In this document: piece after piece, positions 38,739 through 47,226 of the stretch | Layout of the letters: every line of letters begins with the position of its first letter | Position numbering within the stretch: position 1 is the first letter of the stretch | Source: Pseudomonas sp. MMS21 TM103 | GTDB taxonomy: Bacteria; Pseudomonadota; Gammaproteobacteria; Pseudomonadales; Pseudomonadaceae | Length of the DNA: 64,000 bases | NCBI RefSeq assembly: GCF_022132145.1 | Contig: NZ_JAJISP010000005.1 | Span: 1-64,000, forward strand | Direction of reading: 5' to 3' | The notes under the pieces: generated by a model | Database searches by the model: none | What the model was told of the DNA's origin: nothing | Seen by the model: only the letters and a program-made list of their open reading frames with translations | Translations under genes and position numbers: made by a program

Positions 38739-40074
38739 ACCGAACAGTATCGCCAACGTCCTTCTGGTCGACGACGAAGAGAACATTCTCAGCAGCCTGC
38801 GCCGAGTGCTCAGGGGCGAAGCCTACAACGTGCAGATCGCCAACGGCGGCGAGCAGGCGCTGCAAATACTGCGCAGCCAACCAATCGACCTGGTTATTTC
38901 AGACGCCCGCATGCCGGGCATGGATGGCGCGGCCCTGCTGGCCGAAGTGCAGAAGCACTGGCCCTCGAGCATACGCATCCTGCTCACCGGCTATGCCGAC
39001 ATCAGCACCACCATCCGCGCCATCAATCAAGGGCAGATCTACCGCTACATCAGCAAGCCCTGGGACGACGACGAACTGCGCCTGACCATTCGCCAGGCCC
39101 TGGCCTACCAGCACTCGGAGCGCGAGCGTGAGCGCCTGGAAGCGCTGAGCCTGGAACAGAACCAGCGCCTGCAGGAACTCAACGAAACCCTGGAACAGCG
39201 GGTCATGGCGCGCACCGCCGAGCTGGAGCAGACCGCAGACATGCTCGACCTGGCATACGAGGAGCTCAAGCGCAGCTATGTCACGGCAACCGAGGTGTTC
39301 TCCAGCCTGGTCAACCAGCGCATCCCCAAGGACAAGCAGACCAATACTCAAATCATTGCCCTGGTTCGCGCCTACGCCGAATTGCACGGCCTCGACGCAG
39401 CCCCCAGTAACGACCTGACCATGGCCGCCGCGCTCTACAACATCGGCAAGCTGACCTGGGACGATCAACTGCTCAGCCGCCCTGCCGACCTGCTCTACAA
39501 GCAGGAGCGCGACCGCTACCGACAATACCCGGTTCAGGGTGAGAACCTGCTGATGACCCTGGAACCGCTGCAGGATGCGGCCCGCCTGATCCGTCATCAC
39601 CAGGAGCGCTGGGACGGCAGCGGCTTCCCCGACCACCTCAAGGGCGAAGCCACGCCCTTTGGCTCACGCCTGCTGAAACTGGCCGTGGATTTCATCGAAT
39701 TGCAGCGCGGTAGCATTCTCGAGCGCCGATTGAGCCGCGATGAAGCCCTGCTGCTGATCAATAAATACAGCGGACGCCTCTACGATCCGCAGTTGTGCGA
39801 GCAATTCATCAGCCTCTGCACCGAACTGGCACCGGACATCACCCTCGCTGACCCGAGCATTCTCGCCCTGGATACCCGTCGCCTCGAGCCTGGCATGGTG
39901 CTGGCGCGCAACCTGCACGCCGACAATGGCATGCTGTTGCTCAATGAGGGCAAACCGCTGACCACGCTTTTGATCGACAAGCTGCTCGCCTTCGAGGCCA
40001 GTGAAAGTGGCCACTACACTCTGTTTGTCCGCACCGCCGAGGATGCCACGCTCGCCACGGAGAAGACGCCATGA
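38731..40074 (+). CDS. Response regulator with degenerate HD-GYP domain
   Basis: 447-residue RpfG-like regulator: receiver (about 8-125, phospho-acceptor Asp58, SKPWDDDEL end), a coiled coil (about 130-180) and an HD-GYP-type domain. The domain is altered at key sites: the HD pair is Tyr236-Asn237 (ALYNIGK where HDIGK is expected), HHE reads HQE and GYP reads GFP (HHQERWDGSGFP, 289-300). Two of the metal ligands are lost, so c-di-GMP hydrolysis is unlikely; it may bind a partner or the nucleotide instead. It overlaps the genes on both sides. Confidence 0.88.
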   Translation: MNEPNSIANVLLVDDEENILSSLRRVLRGEAYNVQIANGGEQALQILRSQPIDLVISDARMPGMDGAALLAEVQKHWPSSIRILLTGYADISTTIRAINQGQIYRYISKPWDDDELRLTIRQALAYQHSERERERLEALSLEQNQRLQELNETLEQRVMARTAELEQTADMLDLAYEELKRSYVTATEVFSSLVNQRIPKDKQTNTQIIALVRAYAELHGLDAAPSNDLTMAAALYNIGKLTWDDQLLSRPADLLYKQERDRYRQYPVQGENLLMTLEPLQDAARLIRHHQERWDGSGFPDHLKGEATPFGSRLLKLAVDFIELQRGSILERRLSRDEALLLINKYSGRLYDPQLCEQFISLCTELAPDITLADPSILALDTRRLEPGMVLARNLHADNGMLLLNEGKPLTTLLIDKLLAFEASESGHYTLFVRTAEDATLATEKTP

Positions 40075-40613
40075 TCAAGATTCAACTGCTGGATGACGAA
40101 CCGCAGATTCTCAAGGCACTGCAGCGGGTGCTGCGCCCTCACGACTGGGAAGTGCATGCCTTCAGCGACGTACAGGAGGCCCTGGATGCGCTGACCGAGC
40201 ATGAATACGCGGTGATCGTCTCCGACTTCAAGATGCCGCACCTGGACGGCGTCACCTATTTGCAATTTGCCAAGCAGCGTCAGCCCAATGCCATGCGCAT
40301 ATTGCTGACCGGCCATTGCGACCGCAATTTGATGATGCAGGCGATCAACCAGGCTGAGGTCTACCGCTTCATCTCCAAGCCCTGGGAAGACTTCGAGATC
40401 GAAGTCGCTTTGCGCGGCGCCATCGATCTGTTTCTCCTGCGCGATGAAAACCAGCGCTTGCTGATGCAGGTGCGCCAGCAGCAAAGCGCCATTGATCGCC
40501 AGCAACAGGAATTGCTGCGCCTGGAAGTCGAACATCCAGGCCTTACCCGAGTACGCCGCGACAGCGATGGTTCCGTGCTGATCGACGAGCTGGACGACGC
40601 ACAAGCCAACTGA
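40071..40613 (+). CDS. Single-receiver response regulator with coiled-coil tail
   Basis: 180-residue protein: a receiver domain (about 3-120, phospho-acceptor Asp52 in VSDFKMPHLDG, end FISKPWEDFEIEVAL) followed by a Gln-rich coiled coil (ENQRLLMQVRQQQSAIDRQQQELLRL) and no output domain. It resembles the receiver of the preceding protein. It may act as an intermediate or phosphate sink in the relay. Its start overlaps the previous stop by four bases (ATGA). Confidence 0.88.
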   Translation: MIKIQLLDDEPQILKALQRVLRPHDWEVHAFSDVQEALDALTEHEYAVIVSDFKMPHLDGVTYLQFAKQRQPNAMRILLTGHCDRNLMMQAINQAEVYRFISKPWEDFEIEVALRGAIDLFLLRDENQRLLMQVRQQQSAIDRQQQELLRLEVEHPGLTRVRRDSDGSVLIDELDDAQAN

Positions 40614-40656
40614 TGATCATCCGCGCTACCCAGCGCAGATCGATAAGGACGCGAGG

Positions 40657-43600
40657 ATGGACATCAAGACCCGCCATCTGATCTACCAGGCCTATCTGCA
40701 TATTCTGGCCTTCTGCATTCTGGCCCTCAGCGGCATCAGCCTGCTGGATTACCTGTTCTGGTGGCAGCCCAATACGGCCCAGATTGTGCTCCTGCCGGAC
40801 AGCGCCCTGGCCGGGCTGTTGCTCGGGTTTGGACTCCTGGGCTGCATCCAGCAGAAGCCTCGACTGGCCAAATTGACCCTCAGCCTGCTGCTTGGGATGG
40901 CGCTCTACAGTCTGGCGCACAACCTGCTAAGCGGCAGCTCGGAGCAAGGCCAATCGCTGATCAGCGCTTATCAGCGCATGCGCAGCCCTCTGGCCCTGCT
41001 ATTCAGCGTGCTCGCCATTGGCCTGCTGAGCAGCCAGTTGGGCAGCAAAAGCAAGCGCCTGAGCTGTATGGTCGGATGCGTAGCACTCGCGTTGGCGCTG
41101 GCCGGCCTGTCGCTGCTGTCATCCTGGCTGCCGGAGTTCGATGCCTGGCGCCTGGGTTTCAACACCAGCATCAGCCGCCCGGCCAATCTGTTCGCCTTGT
41201 CCACCAGCCTTGCGCTGCTTTTCCTCACTCGACTGCCTGCTGAGCGCAACCACTTGCTCCTGCGCAGCACCATCCTGATCGGCGCCCTCGGCACCCTCAT
41301 CACCTGCAGCGTCTGGTATCTGCTCAGTGTGCAGAACATCGAATCGAACAGCCGACAAAGCGAACTGCGGCTGGTCAACCAACAGAACGCGATCACCAAC
41401 ACCCTGGTTACTCGTCTCTCGCTGATCCAGCGCACAGCGGAACATTGGACAGTCAACGAGAATCTGCCCACTCACGCCCAATGGCAACAAGAGAGCCGCA
41501 ACACTCTGCGCGATTTTGCCGATATCGGGGTGATTGCCCTGTTCGATGAGCACCTGCGCCCCCAACGGCTGCTTGGCCGCAGCCTTGCAGATACCGAACG
41601 GCTGACCACCCTGCTCAGCCAAGCCAACCCGCGCGCCTGGCTAGAGCACCTGCCCCAGGACGGCAAGCCACACATGAGCGAGGCATATGACCTCGCCACC
41701 CAACCGCAGGGACTGATAGCAATCCACCTGACCTTGCCGAACAAGCCTGCCTGGACGCTGGTAGCCGGCCTGGACCTCACCCGCACCCTGCAGGACGGCC
41801 TGGGCAGGGAGCCGAATGACAACGGCATACAGGTCTATCAAGGCGAGCATTTGCTGTTCGACAACACCGGCTCCCCGCCCAGCGAGACCGGGGCCAGCAA
41901 GATGCTCGGGCCGACCGCCAACAACTGGCAGCTGGTCAGCTACCAAGACGCCAGTACGACCAGCCGGACCACCGACCACTTGCCCGGGATCGTGGTGCTG
42001 TTCGGCCTGGCCTTCAGCCTCGTCATCATGGTCAGTCAACGCCTGGCCCTTCTGGCCATCGAGCACTCGAAGCACCTGCAGCAGAGTAACCGGGTGCTTG
42101 AGCAGAGCCTGCGCCGCCAGGCCGAACTGCAGGCACTCAATCAACGGATCATGGACTACTCCATGGACGTGCTCTGCTCGATCGATGCCCAAGGCTGCTT
42201 CACCCAACTCAGCCCGTCCGCCAGTAAGGTGCTCGGCTACTCGCCAGAAGAGTTGATCGGGCGCCCCTACTTGCAATTCATCGCGCCCGAAGACCGCGAA
42301 CGTACTCAGGCCACGGTCGACGCCATCATGGCGGGCGAATCCCATCACGGCTTTCGCAACAGCTCTCGCCGCAAGGATGGCAGCATTGTCCACCTGCTCT
42401 GGTCCGCCGGCTGGTCGGAGAACGACCGCACCCTGTTTGCCGTGGCCCACGACGTCACCCGTCTGGTGTACAACGAAGCCTACGCCGAGGATCAGCGCGA
42501 CATTCTCAGCATGATCTCCACCGACCAAGCGCTGCCGGAGATTCTCAAAACCATCTGCCTGCTGGCCCAATCGCAGGCCCCTGAGACATTGTGCTCGGTG
42601 TTACTGGTCGATAAGGAGCAGAAACACCTGATTCATGGTGCTACGCCGAGCCTGCCAGACCGTTTCAACCAGGCAATGCATGGCATCGCCATCGGCCCCA
42701 GTGTCGGCTCTTGCGGCACCGCCGTGTATCGCCGCCAAGTGGTCATCGTCGAAGACATCGACAGCGACCCGCTGTGGCATGAGTTTCGTGACATTGCCTT
42801 GGAGCATGACCTGCGTGCCTGCTGGTCGATCCCGCTGATCTCCCACCACGGCGATGTACTCGGCACCTTCGCCATCTACAGCCACCAACCCGGCAGCCCA
42901 AACGACAACCATCTGCAACTGATGGCCACCGTTGGCCAGCTGGCCGCCATCGCCATCGAACGCCAGCACGACCGCCTGCGCCTGCAGGCAAGCGAACAGC
43001 GCTACCGCTCACTGTTCACCTTCAACCCCAACCCGGTGTTCTCGTTCGACCTGAAGGGCAATTTCGAAAGCATGAACCAGGCGGGCTGCCAGCTATCGGG
43101 CTACAGCGAAGCGCAACTGCTCGGACAACACATGTCGATGCTGGTACACCACGAAGACCTGGCACTGGTCCAGGACTACATCGACTCTGCCAGCAGCGGA
43201 GGCACCCAAAGTTACGAAGTCCGCTGCCGCAACAGTGATGGGCAACTAGTGGAAGTGGACATCACCAACCTGCCGATCATCATCGACGAGCAGATCGTCG
43301 GAGTGTTCGGCATCGCCAAGGACATCGGCGAACGTAACCGCATGACCCGCGCCCTGCGCGAAGCGTTGCAGCACTCCGAACACCAGGCCGAACTGCTGCG
43401 CGGCCTGAGTGAAACCGCCGTCAACATCAACAGCATCATGGGCACCCAATCGCTGTTGGACTACATGAGCGAACGCCTGCGCTTGCTGCTCGGCGCACAT
43501 CAGTCGGCCATGAGCCTGAACCGGGGCAACAACTGGACACTGTCGATCAACGCCGTCTCGCTCTCGGAAAAGTACGCGGCCTGGCATGACGCCAGCACCC

Positions 43601-46425
43601 CGTTCGGTGACAGCGCAATCCGCACCCTGACCGGCGAGACCAATCAGCCGATCCTGCTGAGCCAGGCAGAACTGGAACAGCACCCGTGCTGGCCTGAGCT
43701 AAGCAGCGCCGACAAGCACCAACTGCCCATGCGCGGCTTGCTGGCCGTGCCCCTGAGCGACCATAGCGGAACCCATTTCGGCCTGTTGCAGTTATCGGAC
43801 AAATACGCCGGCGAATTCAACCCGGACGACTTGGCGATTGCCCAGCAGTTTGCTCAGATGGCAGTGGCGGTATTGGAGAATAACCGCCTGATGCAAGCAG
43901 TGATCACCGGCGAGCGACGCCTGAAAACCCAGCTGGAGTTCACCTCGGCGATCACCAACAGCATTGCCGAGGGCCTGCTTGCCGTAGATCGCCAGGGCCT
44001 GCTGAGCTTCGTCAACCCTACAGCTGCCGAACTGCTCGGCCAACCGGCCCAAACGCTGCTGGGCCAGGCCCTGGCGAGCTTCCTGCCACTGGCACTCAAC
44101 GACAGCGAACATAACGAACGAACCAGCAGTTACCACGGTGAGATCAGTCTGTCGCTGACAGCGCAGGGCGAGCGTCATATCGCCTACGACAGCGCCCCCC
44201 TGCTCGATGACGATGCCCCCCAGGGCTGGGTGGTCGCCTTTCGCGACATCACCGCGCAGAAGGAGGCGGACAAGCAACTGCGCCTGCTCAAGCGCAGCCT
44301 GGAAGCCAGCTACAACGGTGCGCTGGTCTGCGATGCGCTGGCCGAAGACCAGCCGATCATCTACGTCAACCCGGCCTTTGAGCGCATCACTGGCTATAGC
44401 GCGGCAGAAGTCATCGGTCGAAATTGCCGCTTTCTCCAAGGGTCTGAACACGCTCAAGCGGGCATTACCGAAATTCGCCAGGGCCTGGCGGAAAAGCGCG
44501 ATACCCACGTGGTCCTGCGCAACTTTCGCAAGGACGGCACGCCATTCTGGAACGACCTGTATATCGCCCCAGTGCCTGATGAAGAGGGAAACATCACCCA
44601 CTTCATCGGCGTACAGAGCGATATTTCCGAGCAGAAACGCTACGAATCCGAACTGGCCTACAACGCCAGCCATGATGTTCTCACCGGCCTGCCCAACCGT
44701 TCGCTGCTGGAGGATCGCCTGAGCCAGGGTTGCCAGATCAGCCGCCGCTACAAGCGCAGCCTGGCGGTGATGTTCATCGACCTGGATGGTTTCAAGCCGA
44801 TCAACGACAGCATGGGTCACGGTGCCGGCGACCTGATCCTGATCGAAGTGGCGCAACGCATGAACCTGCAGGTACGTCCAGGCGACACCGTGGCGCGTCT
44901 TGGTGGCGACGAGTTCATCGTTATCCTGCCGGACCTGGCCCGCGAAGAGGACGTGCTACTGGTAACAGACCGGATCATGGAGAGCATCGCACGGCCCTAC
45001 ACGGTCGGCGGCGTCGATCTGCACATCACCGCAAGCATCGGCATCACGCTCAACGACGGCAGCATCGAGCAGCCCATGCAACTGATCCAGCAGGCCGACC
45101 TGGCCATGTACAAAGCCAAGCAGCAAGGCCGCAACAACTATCAATGGTATACCGAGGATCTCAACCAGAAGGTCAGCGAGCGGGTGACCTTGCGCAACCA
45201 GATACAGAAAGCCATCGACACCGAAGCCTTCGAACTCTACTACCAGCCGCAGATCGACAGCCGCAGTGGCCGGGTGATTGGTTACGAGGCGCTGTTGCGC
45301 TGGCAGCATGCCGAGCAGGGATTCATTTCGCCGGCGCAATTCGTGCCCATAGCCGAGGATACCGGACAGATCATTCCGCTCAGCGAGTGGGTGCTCAAAA
45401 CCGCCTGCCGCGATGCCCGTTTGCTGCTCGATCAAGGGTTCGATGGTGCGGTGATGGCCGTGAACATTTCCCCCGTGCAGTTCCAACGCGCCAACTTCGT
45501 CGAGTTCGTGCGCAGCAGTCTCGCCCAGGCCCAGTTGCCGGCAGAACTGCTAGAGCTGGAAATCACCGAAACCGTGTTGTTGGCTAATGCCGACAGAGCC
45601 ATCTTCACCCTGCACGCCCTGAGAGACCTAGGCGTACGCATTGCCCTCGATGACTTCGGCACCGGCTTCTCCAGCCTCAACTACCTCAAGCGCCTGCCCA
45701 TCGGCAAGGTCAAGATCGACCGCTCCTTCATCCAGGACGTGATCAGCGACCGGCATGATGCGGCGATCACCCAAGGCATCATTTCCATGGCCCACCACCT
45801 GAAGCTCAAGGTGATCGCCGAAGGCGTGGAAACCGAGGAGCAGGTCGCCTTCCTGAAGAAAAGCCACTGCGATGAATTCCAGGGCTACTACTTCGCCAAA
45901 CCCATTCCGCTGGCAACGCTGAAACATTATCTTCAGCAGCAGCGCGCCCAGCATCGCCTGCCAGCACCAGGCGGTGTTGCCGAAAACGGCACACAGACCC
46001 TGCTACTGCTCGATGACGAAGAGAATATTCTGCGTGCCCTGACCCGGGTACTCAGGCGCGACGGTTATAAAATCCTTACTGCGAGCCGGGCACAAGATGC
46101 CTTCGCCCTCCTGGCAAAGCACGAGGTACAAGTCATCATTTCCGACCAGCGCATGCCGGAAATGAACGGCACCGCGTTCTTCAGCCAAGTCAAGGACCTC
46201 TATCCAGATACCATCCGCATCGTGCTCTCCGGCTATACCGACCTGACATCGGTGACCGAGGCGATCAACCAGGGCGCCATCTACAAGTTCCTCACCAAAC
46301 CTTGGGACGACGCGCAATTGCGAGCCACTGTCGCCCAGGCGTTCCAGCACCAGGTACTGGCCCAGCCAAAAGACGACTACTCAGCGCCAGCGCCAGCAGA
46401 TAATCCATGGCTCCGAATAGACTGA
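40657..46425 (+). CDS. Giant membrane PAS/GAF/LOV-GGDEF-EAL-REC protein
   Basis: 1922-residue c-di-GMP enzyme. About seven membrane helices (10-230) precede a periplasmic region and one more helice (441-464). Cytoplasmic order, from position estimates: PAS (497-603), GAF (623-770), PAS (778-893), GAF (925-1078), PAS (1091-1204), LOV (1211-1328), GGDEF (1332-1494), EAL (1508-1761), receiver (1778-1898). The LOV domain has GRNCRFLQG with the flavin-adduct Cys1257, RKDGTPFWN and a late GVQ, the full blue-light photoreceptor signature. GGDEF is at 1416-1420 with an RPGD inhibitory site upstream; EAL at 1544-1546 with DDFGTG and AEGVE intact. The receiver has Asp1830. Both enzymatic activities appear possible. 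It starts 43 bases after the third gene and is probably controlled by phosphorylation, light and further ligands. Confidence 0.9.
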   Translation: MDIKTRHLIYQAYLHILAFCILALSGISLLDYLFWWQPNTAQIVLLPDSALAGLLLGFGLLGCIQQKPRLAKLTLSLLLGMALYSLAHNLLSGSSEQGQSLISAYQRMRSPLALLFSVLAIGLLSSQLGSKSKRLSCMVGCVALALALAGLSLLSSWLPEFDAWRLGFNTSISRPANLFALSTSLALLFLTRLPAERNHLLLRSTILIGALGTLITCSVWYLLSVQNIESNSRQSELRLVNQQNAITNTLVTRLSLIQRTAEHWTVNENLPTHAQWQQESRNTLRDFADIGVIALFDEHLRPQRLLGRSLADTERLTTLLSQANPRAWLEHLPQDGKPHMSEAYDLATQPQGLIAIHLTLPNKPAWTLVAGLDLTRTLQDGLGREPNDNGIQVYQGEHLLFDNTGSPPSETGASKMLGPTANNWQLVSYQDASTTSRTTDHLPGIVVLFGLAFSLVIMVSQRLALLAIEHSKHLQQSNRVLEQSLRRQAELQALNQRIMDYSMDVLCSIDAQGCFTQLSPSASKVLGYSPEELIGRPYLQFIAPEDRERTQATVDAIMAGESHHGFRNSSRRKDGSIVHLLWSAGWSENDRTLFAVAHDVTRLVYNEAYAEDQRDILSMISTDQALPEILKTICLLAQSQAPETLCSVLLVDKEQKHLIHGATPSLPDRFNQAMHGIAIGPSVGSCGTAVYRRQVVIVEDIDSDPLWHEFRDIALEHDLRACWSIPLISHHGDVLGTFAIYSHQPGSPNDNHLQLMATVGQLAAIAIERQHDRLRLQASEQRYRSLFTFNPNPVFSFDLKGNFESMNQAGCQLSGYSEAQLLGQHMSMLVHHEDLALVQDYIDSASSGGTQSYEVRCRNSDGQLVEVDITNLPIIIDEQIVGVFGIAKDIGERNRMTRALREALQHSEHQAELLRGLSETAVNINSIMGTQSLLDYMSERLRLLLGAHQSAMSLNRGNNWTLSINAVSLSEKYAAWHDASTPFGDSAIRTLTGETNQPILLSQAELEQHPCWPELSSADKHQLPMRGLLAVPLSDHSGTHFGLLQLSDKYAGEFNPDDLAIAQQFAQMAVAVLENNRLMQAVITGERRLKTQLEFTSAITNSIAEGLLAVDRQGLLSFVNPTAAELLGQPAQTLLGQALASFLPLALNDSEHNERTSSYHGEISLSLTAQGERHIAYDSAPLLDDDAPQGWVVAFRDITAQKEADKQLRLLKRSLEASYNGALVCDALAEDQPIIYVNPAFERITGYSAAEVIGRNCRFLQGSEHAQAGITEIRQGLAEKRDTHVVLRNFRKDGTPFWNDLYIAPVPDEEGNITHFIGVQSDISEQKRYESELAYNASHDVLTGLPNRSLLEDRLSQGCQISRRYKRSLAVMFIDLDGFKPINDSMGHGAGDLILIEVAQRMNLQVRPGDTVARLGGDEFIVILPDLAREEDVLLVTDRIMESIARPYTVGGVDLHITASIGITLNDGSIEQPMQLIQQADLAMYKAKQQGRNNYQWYTEDLNQKVSERVTLRNQIQKAIDTEAFELYYQPQIDSRSGRVIGYEALLRWQHAEQGFISPAQFVPIAEDTGQIIPLSEWVLKTACRDARLLLDQGFDGAVMAVNISPVQFQRANFVEFVRSSLAQAQLPAELLELEITETVLLANADRAIFTLHALRDLGVRIALDDFGTGFSSLNYLKRLPIGKVKIDRSFIQDVISDRHDAAITQGIISMAHHLKLKVIAEGVETEEQVAFLKKSHCDEFQGYYFAKPIPLATLKHYLQQQRAQHRLPAPGGVAENGTQTLLLLDDEENILRALTRVLRRDGYKILTASRAQDAFALLAKHEVQVIISDQRMPEMNGTAFFSQVKDLYPDTIRIVLSGYTDLTSVTEAINQGAIYKFLTKPWDDAQLRATVAQAFQHQVLAQPKDDYSAPAPADNPWLRID

Positions 46426-46457
46426 CAGTGCGCCAGAATGGCTTCACCGAACCCATG

Positions 46458-46476
46458 GCTGGCCACGCGGGCCAGC
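46458..46476. terminator. Hairpin after the giant GGDEF-EAL gene
   Basis: Perfect 7-base arms GCTGGCC and GGCCAGC with a 5-base loop, 32 bases after the stop codon. No U-run is present. Confidence 0.4.
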
Positions 46477-46665
46477 AGGGCTTCCTGCCCTTCGCTAGCG
46501 GCAGCCAACCACCATTCGCCAAGAAGATGCGAGCACCCTCGGCGAGGAGCCTGCAAGCAATTCGGGGCAGTCTGCAGGCATAGGGCTTGCCCGGACTTCA
46601 TCCAGCACGGTGCTGGGCAAGGCGCCAAGCACAGACTCTGGTATACAAATCATCTGCTGCTGAAA

Positions 46666-46905
46666 TCAGATATCCACGCCCGGCGCCCAGGGATTGCTGC
46701 CGACGCGGCGATCCTTGTTACTCCGTCGTTCTTCCTGGAAGCGGATATCGGCGCGGCGCTCCTGCGCTTTACGGCGTTCGCCGCCACTGCGCGTATCGAT
46801 CTGGTACTTTGCTCGACCCTTGCTCACCTCCTCGCCGACTTGCTCAGCAAGGGGTTCGAGCGCCAGGTCTTCAAGGGAAATGTCGGAATTGTCATGACTG
46901 ACCAT
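46666..46905 (-). CDS. Small highly charged protein with repeated ERR/DRR motifs
   Basis: 79-residue hypothetical protein from the ATG at 46905, chosen because GGAG lies seven bases ahead; an ATG six codons earlier is possible. An acidic first half (ISLEDLALEPLAEQVGEEV) is followed by a basic half with spaced motifs GGERRK, QERRAD, EERRSNKDRRVG. I do not recognise a function; such tails can bind RNA or nucleotides. It is convergent with the giant signalling gene. Confidence 0.6.
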   Translation of the reverse strand: MVSHDNSDISLEDLALEPLAEQVGEEVSKGRAKYQIDTRSGGERRKAQERRADIRFQEERRSNKDRRVGSNPWAPGVDI

Positions 46906-46944
46906 TGGCGTACTCCATGTCATCCTGCCTTACTGGCAGTGAAC

Positions 46945-47148
46945 TCACCTGACAGCCTCATGGGTGCAGAGGCTGTGAAAACATCGAATGCTGTCACGAT
47001 GCCGGCTCAAGGCGTTCTCGGCAAGGCGCAGGACAGTGCGTTTGAAGTCGGCCGCAGGAGGCGAGAGTTTTTTCACCAGCTCCCGGCATCCCCTTGCTGG
47101 CCAAATCTGTGAATAGACTAGTACGGCTTGGTCTGGCACGACAGGCAT
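46945..47148 (-). CDS. Possible small ORF upstream of the charged protein
   Basis: 67 codons from an ATG preceded by AAGG at a good distance, ending 39 bases before the charged small protein on the same strand. The composition is protein-like in the middle (LVKKLSPPAADFKRTVLRLAENALSRHRD) but I recognise no family. The rest of the 321-base gap 46906-47226 holds nothing else I can name. This call is tentative. Confidence 0.3.
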   Translation of the reverse strand: MPVVPDQAVLVYSQIWPARGCRELVKKLSPPAADFKRTVLRLAENALSRHRDSIRCFHSLCTHEAVR

Positions 47149-47226
47149 GTCGTCGCCTTGTTCAAGGCTGAAGATGGCCACAAACGGCAGCCATCGGGAC
47201 GCACCAGATTCCCAGGAAGCAGCAGC

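Noticed and set aside
46438..47112. A 224-codon plus-strand frame
   Set aside because: Protein-unlike composition, no ribosome site, and it overlaps a better minus-strand small gene.
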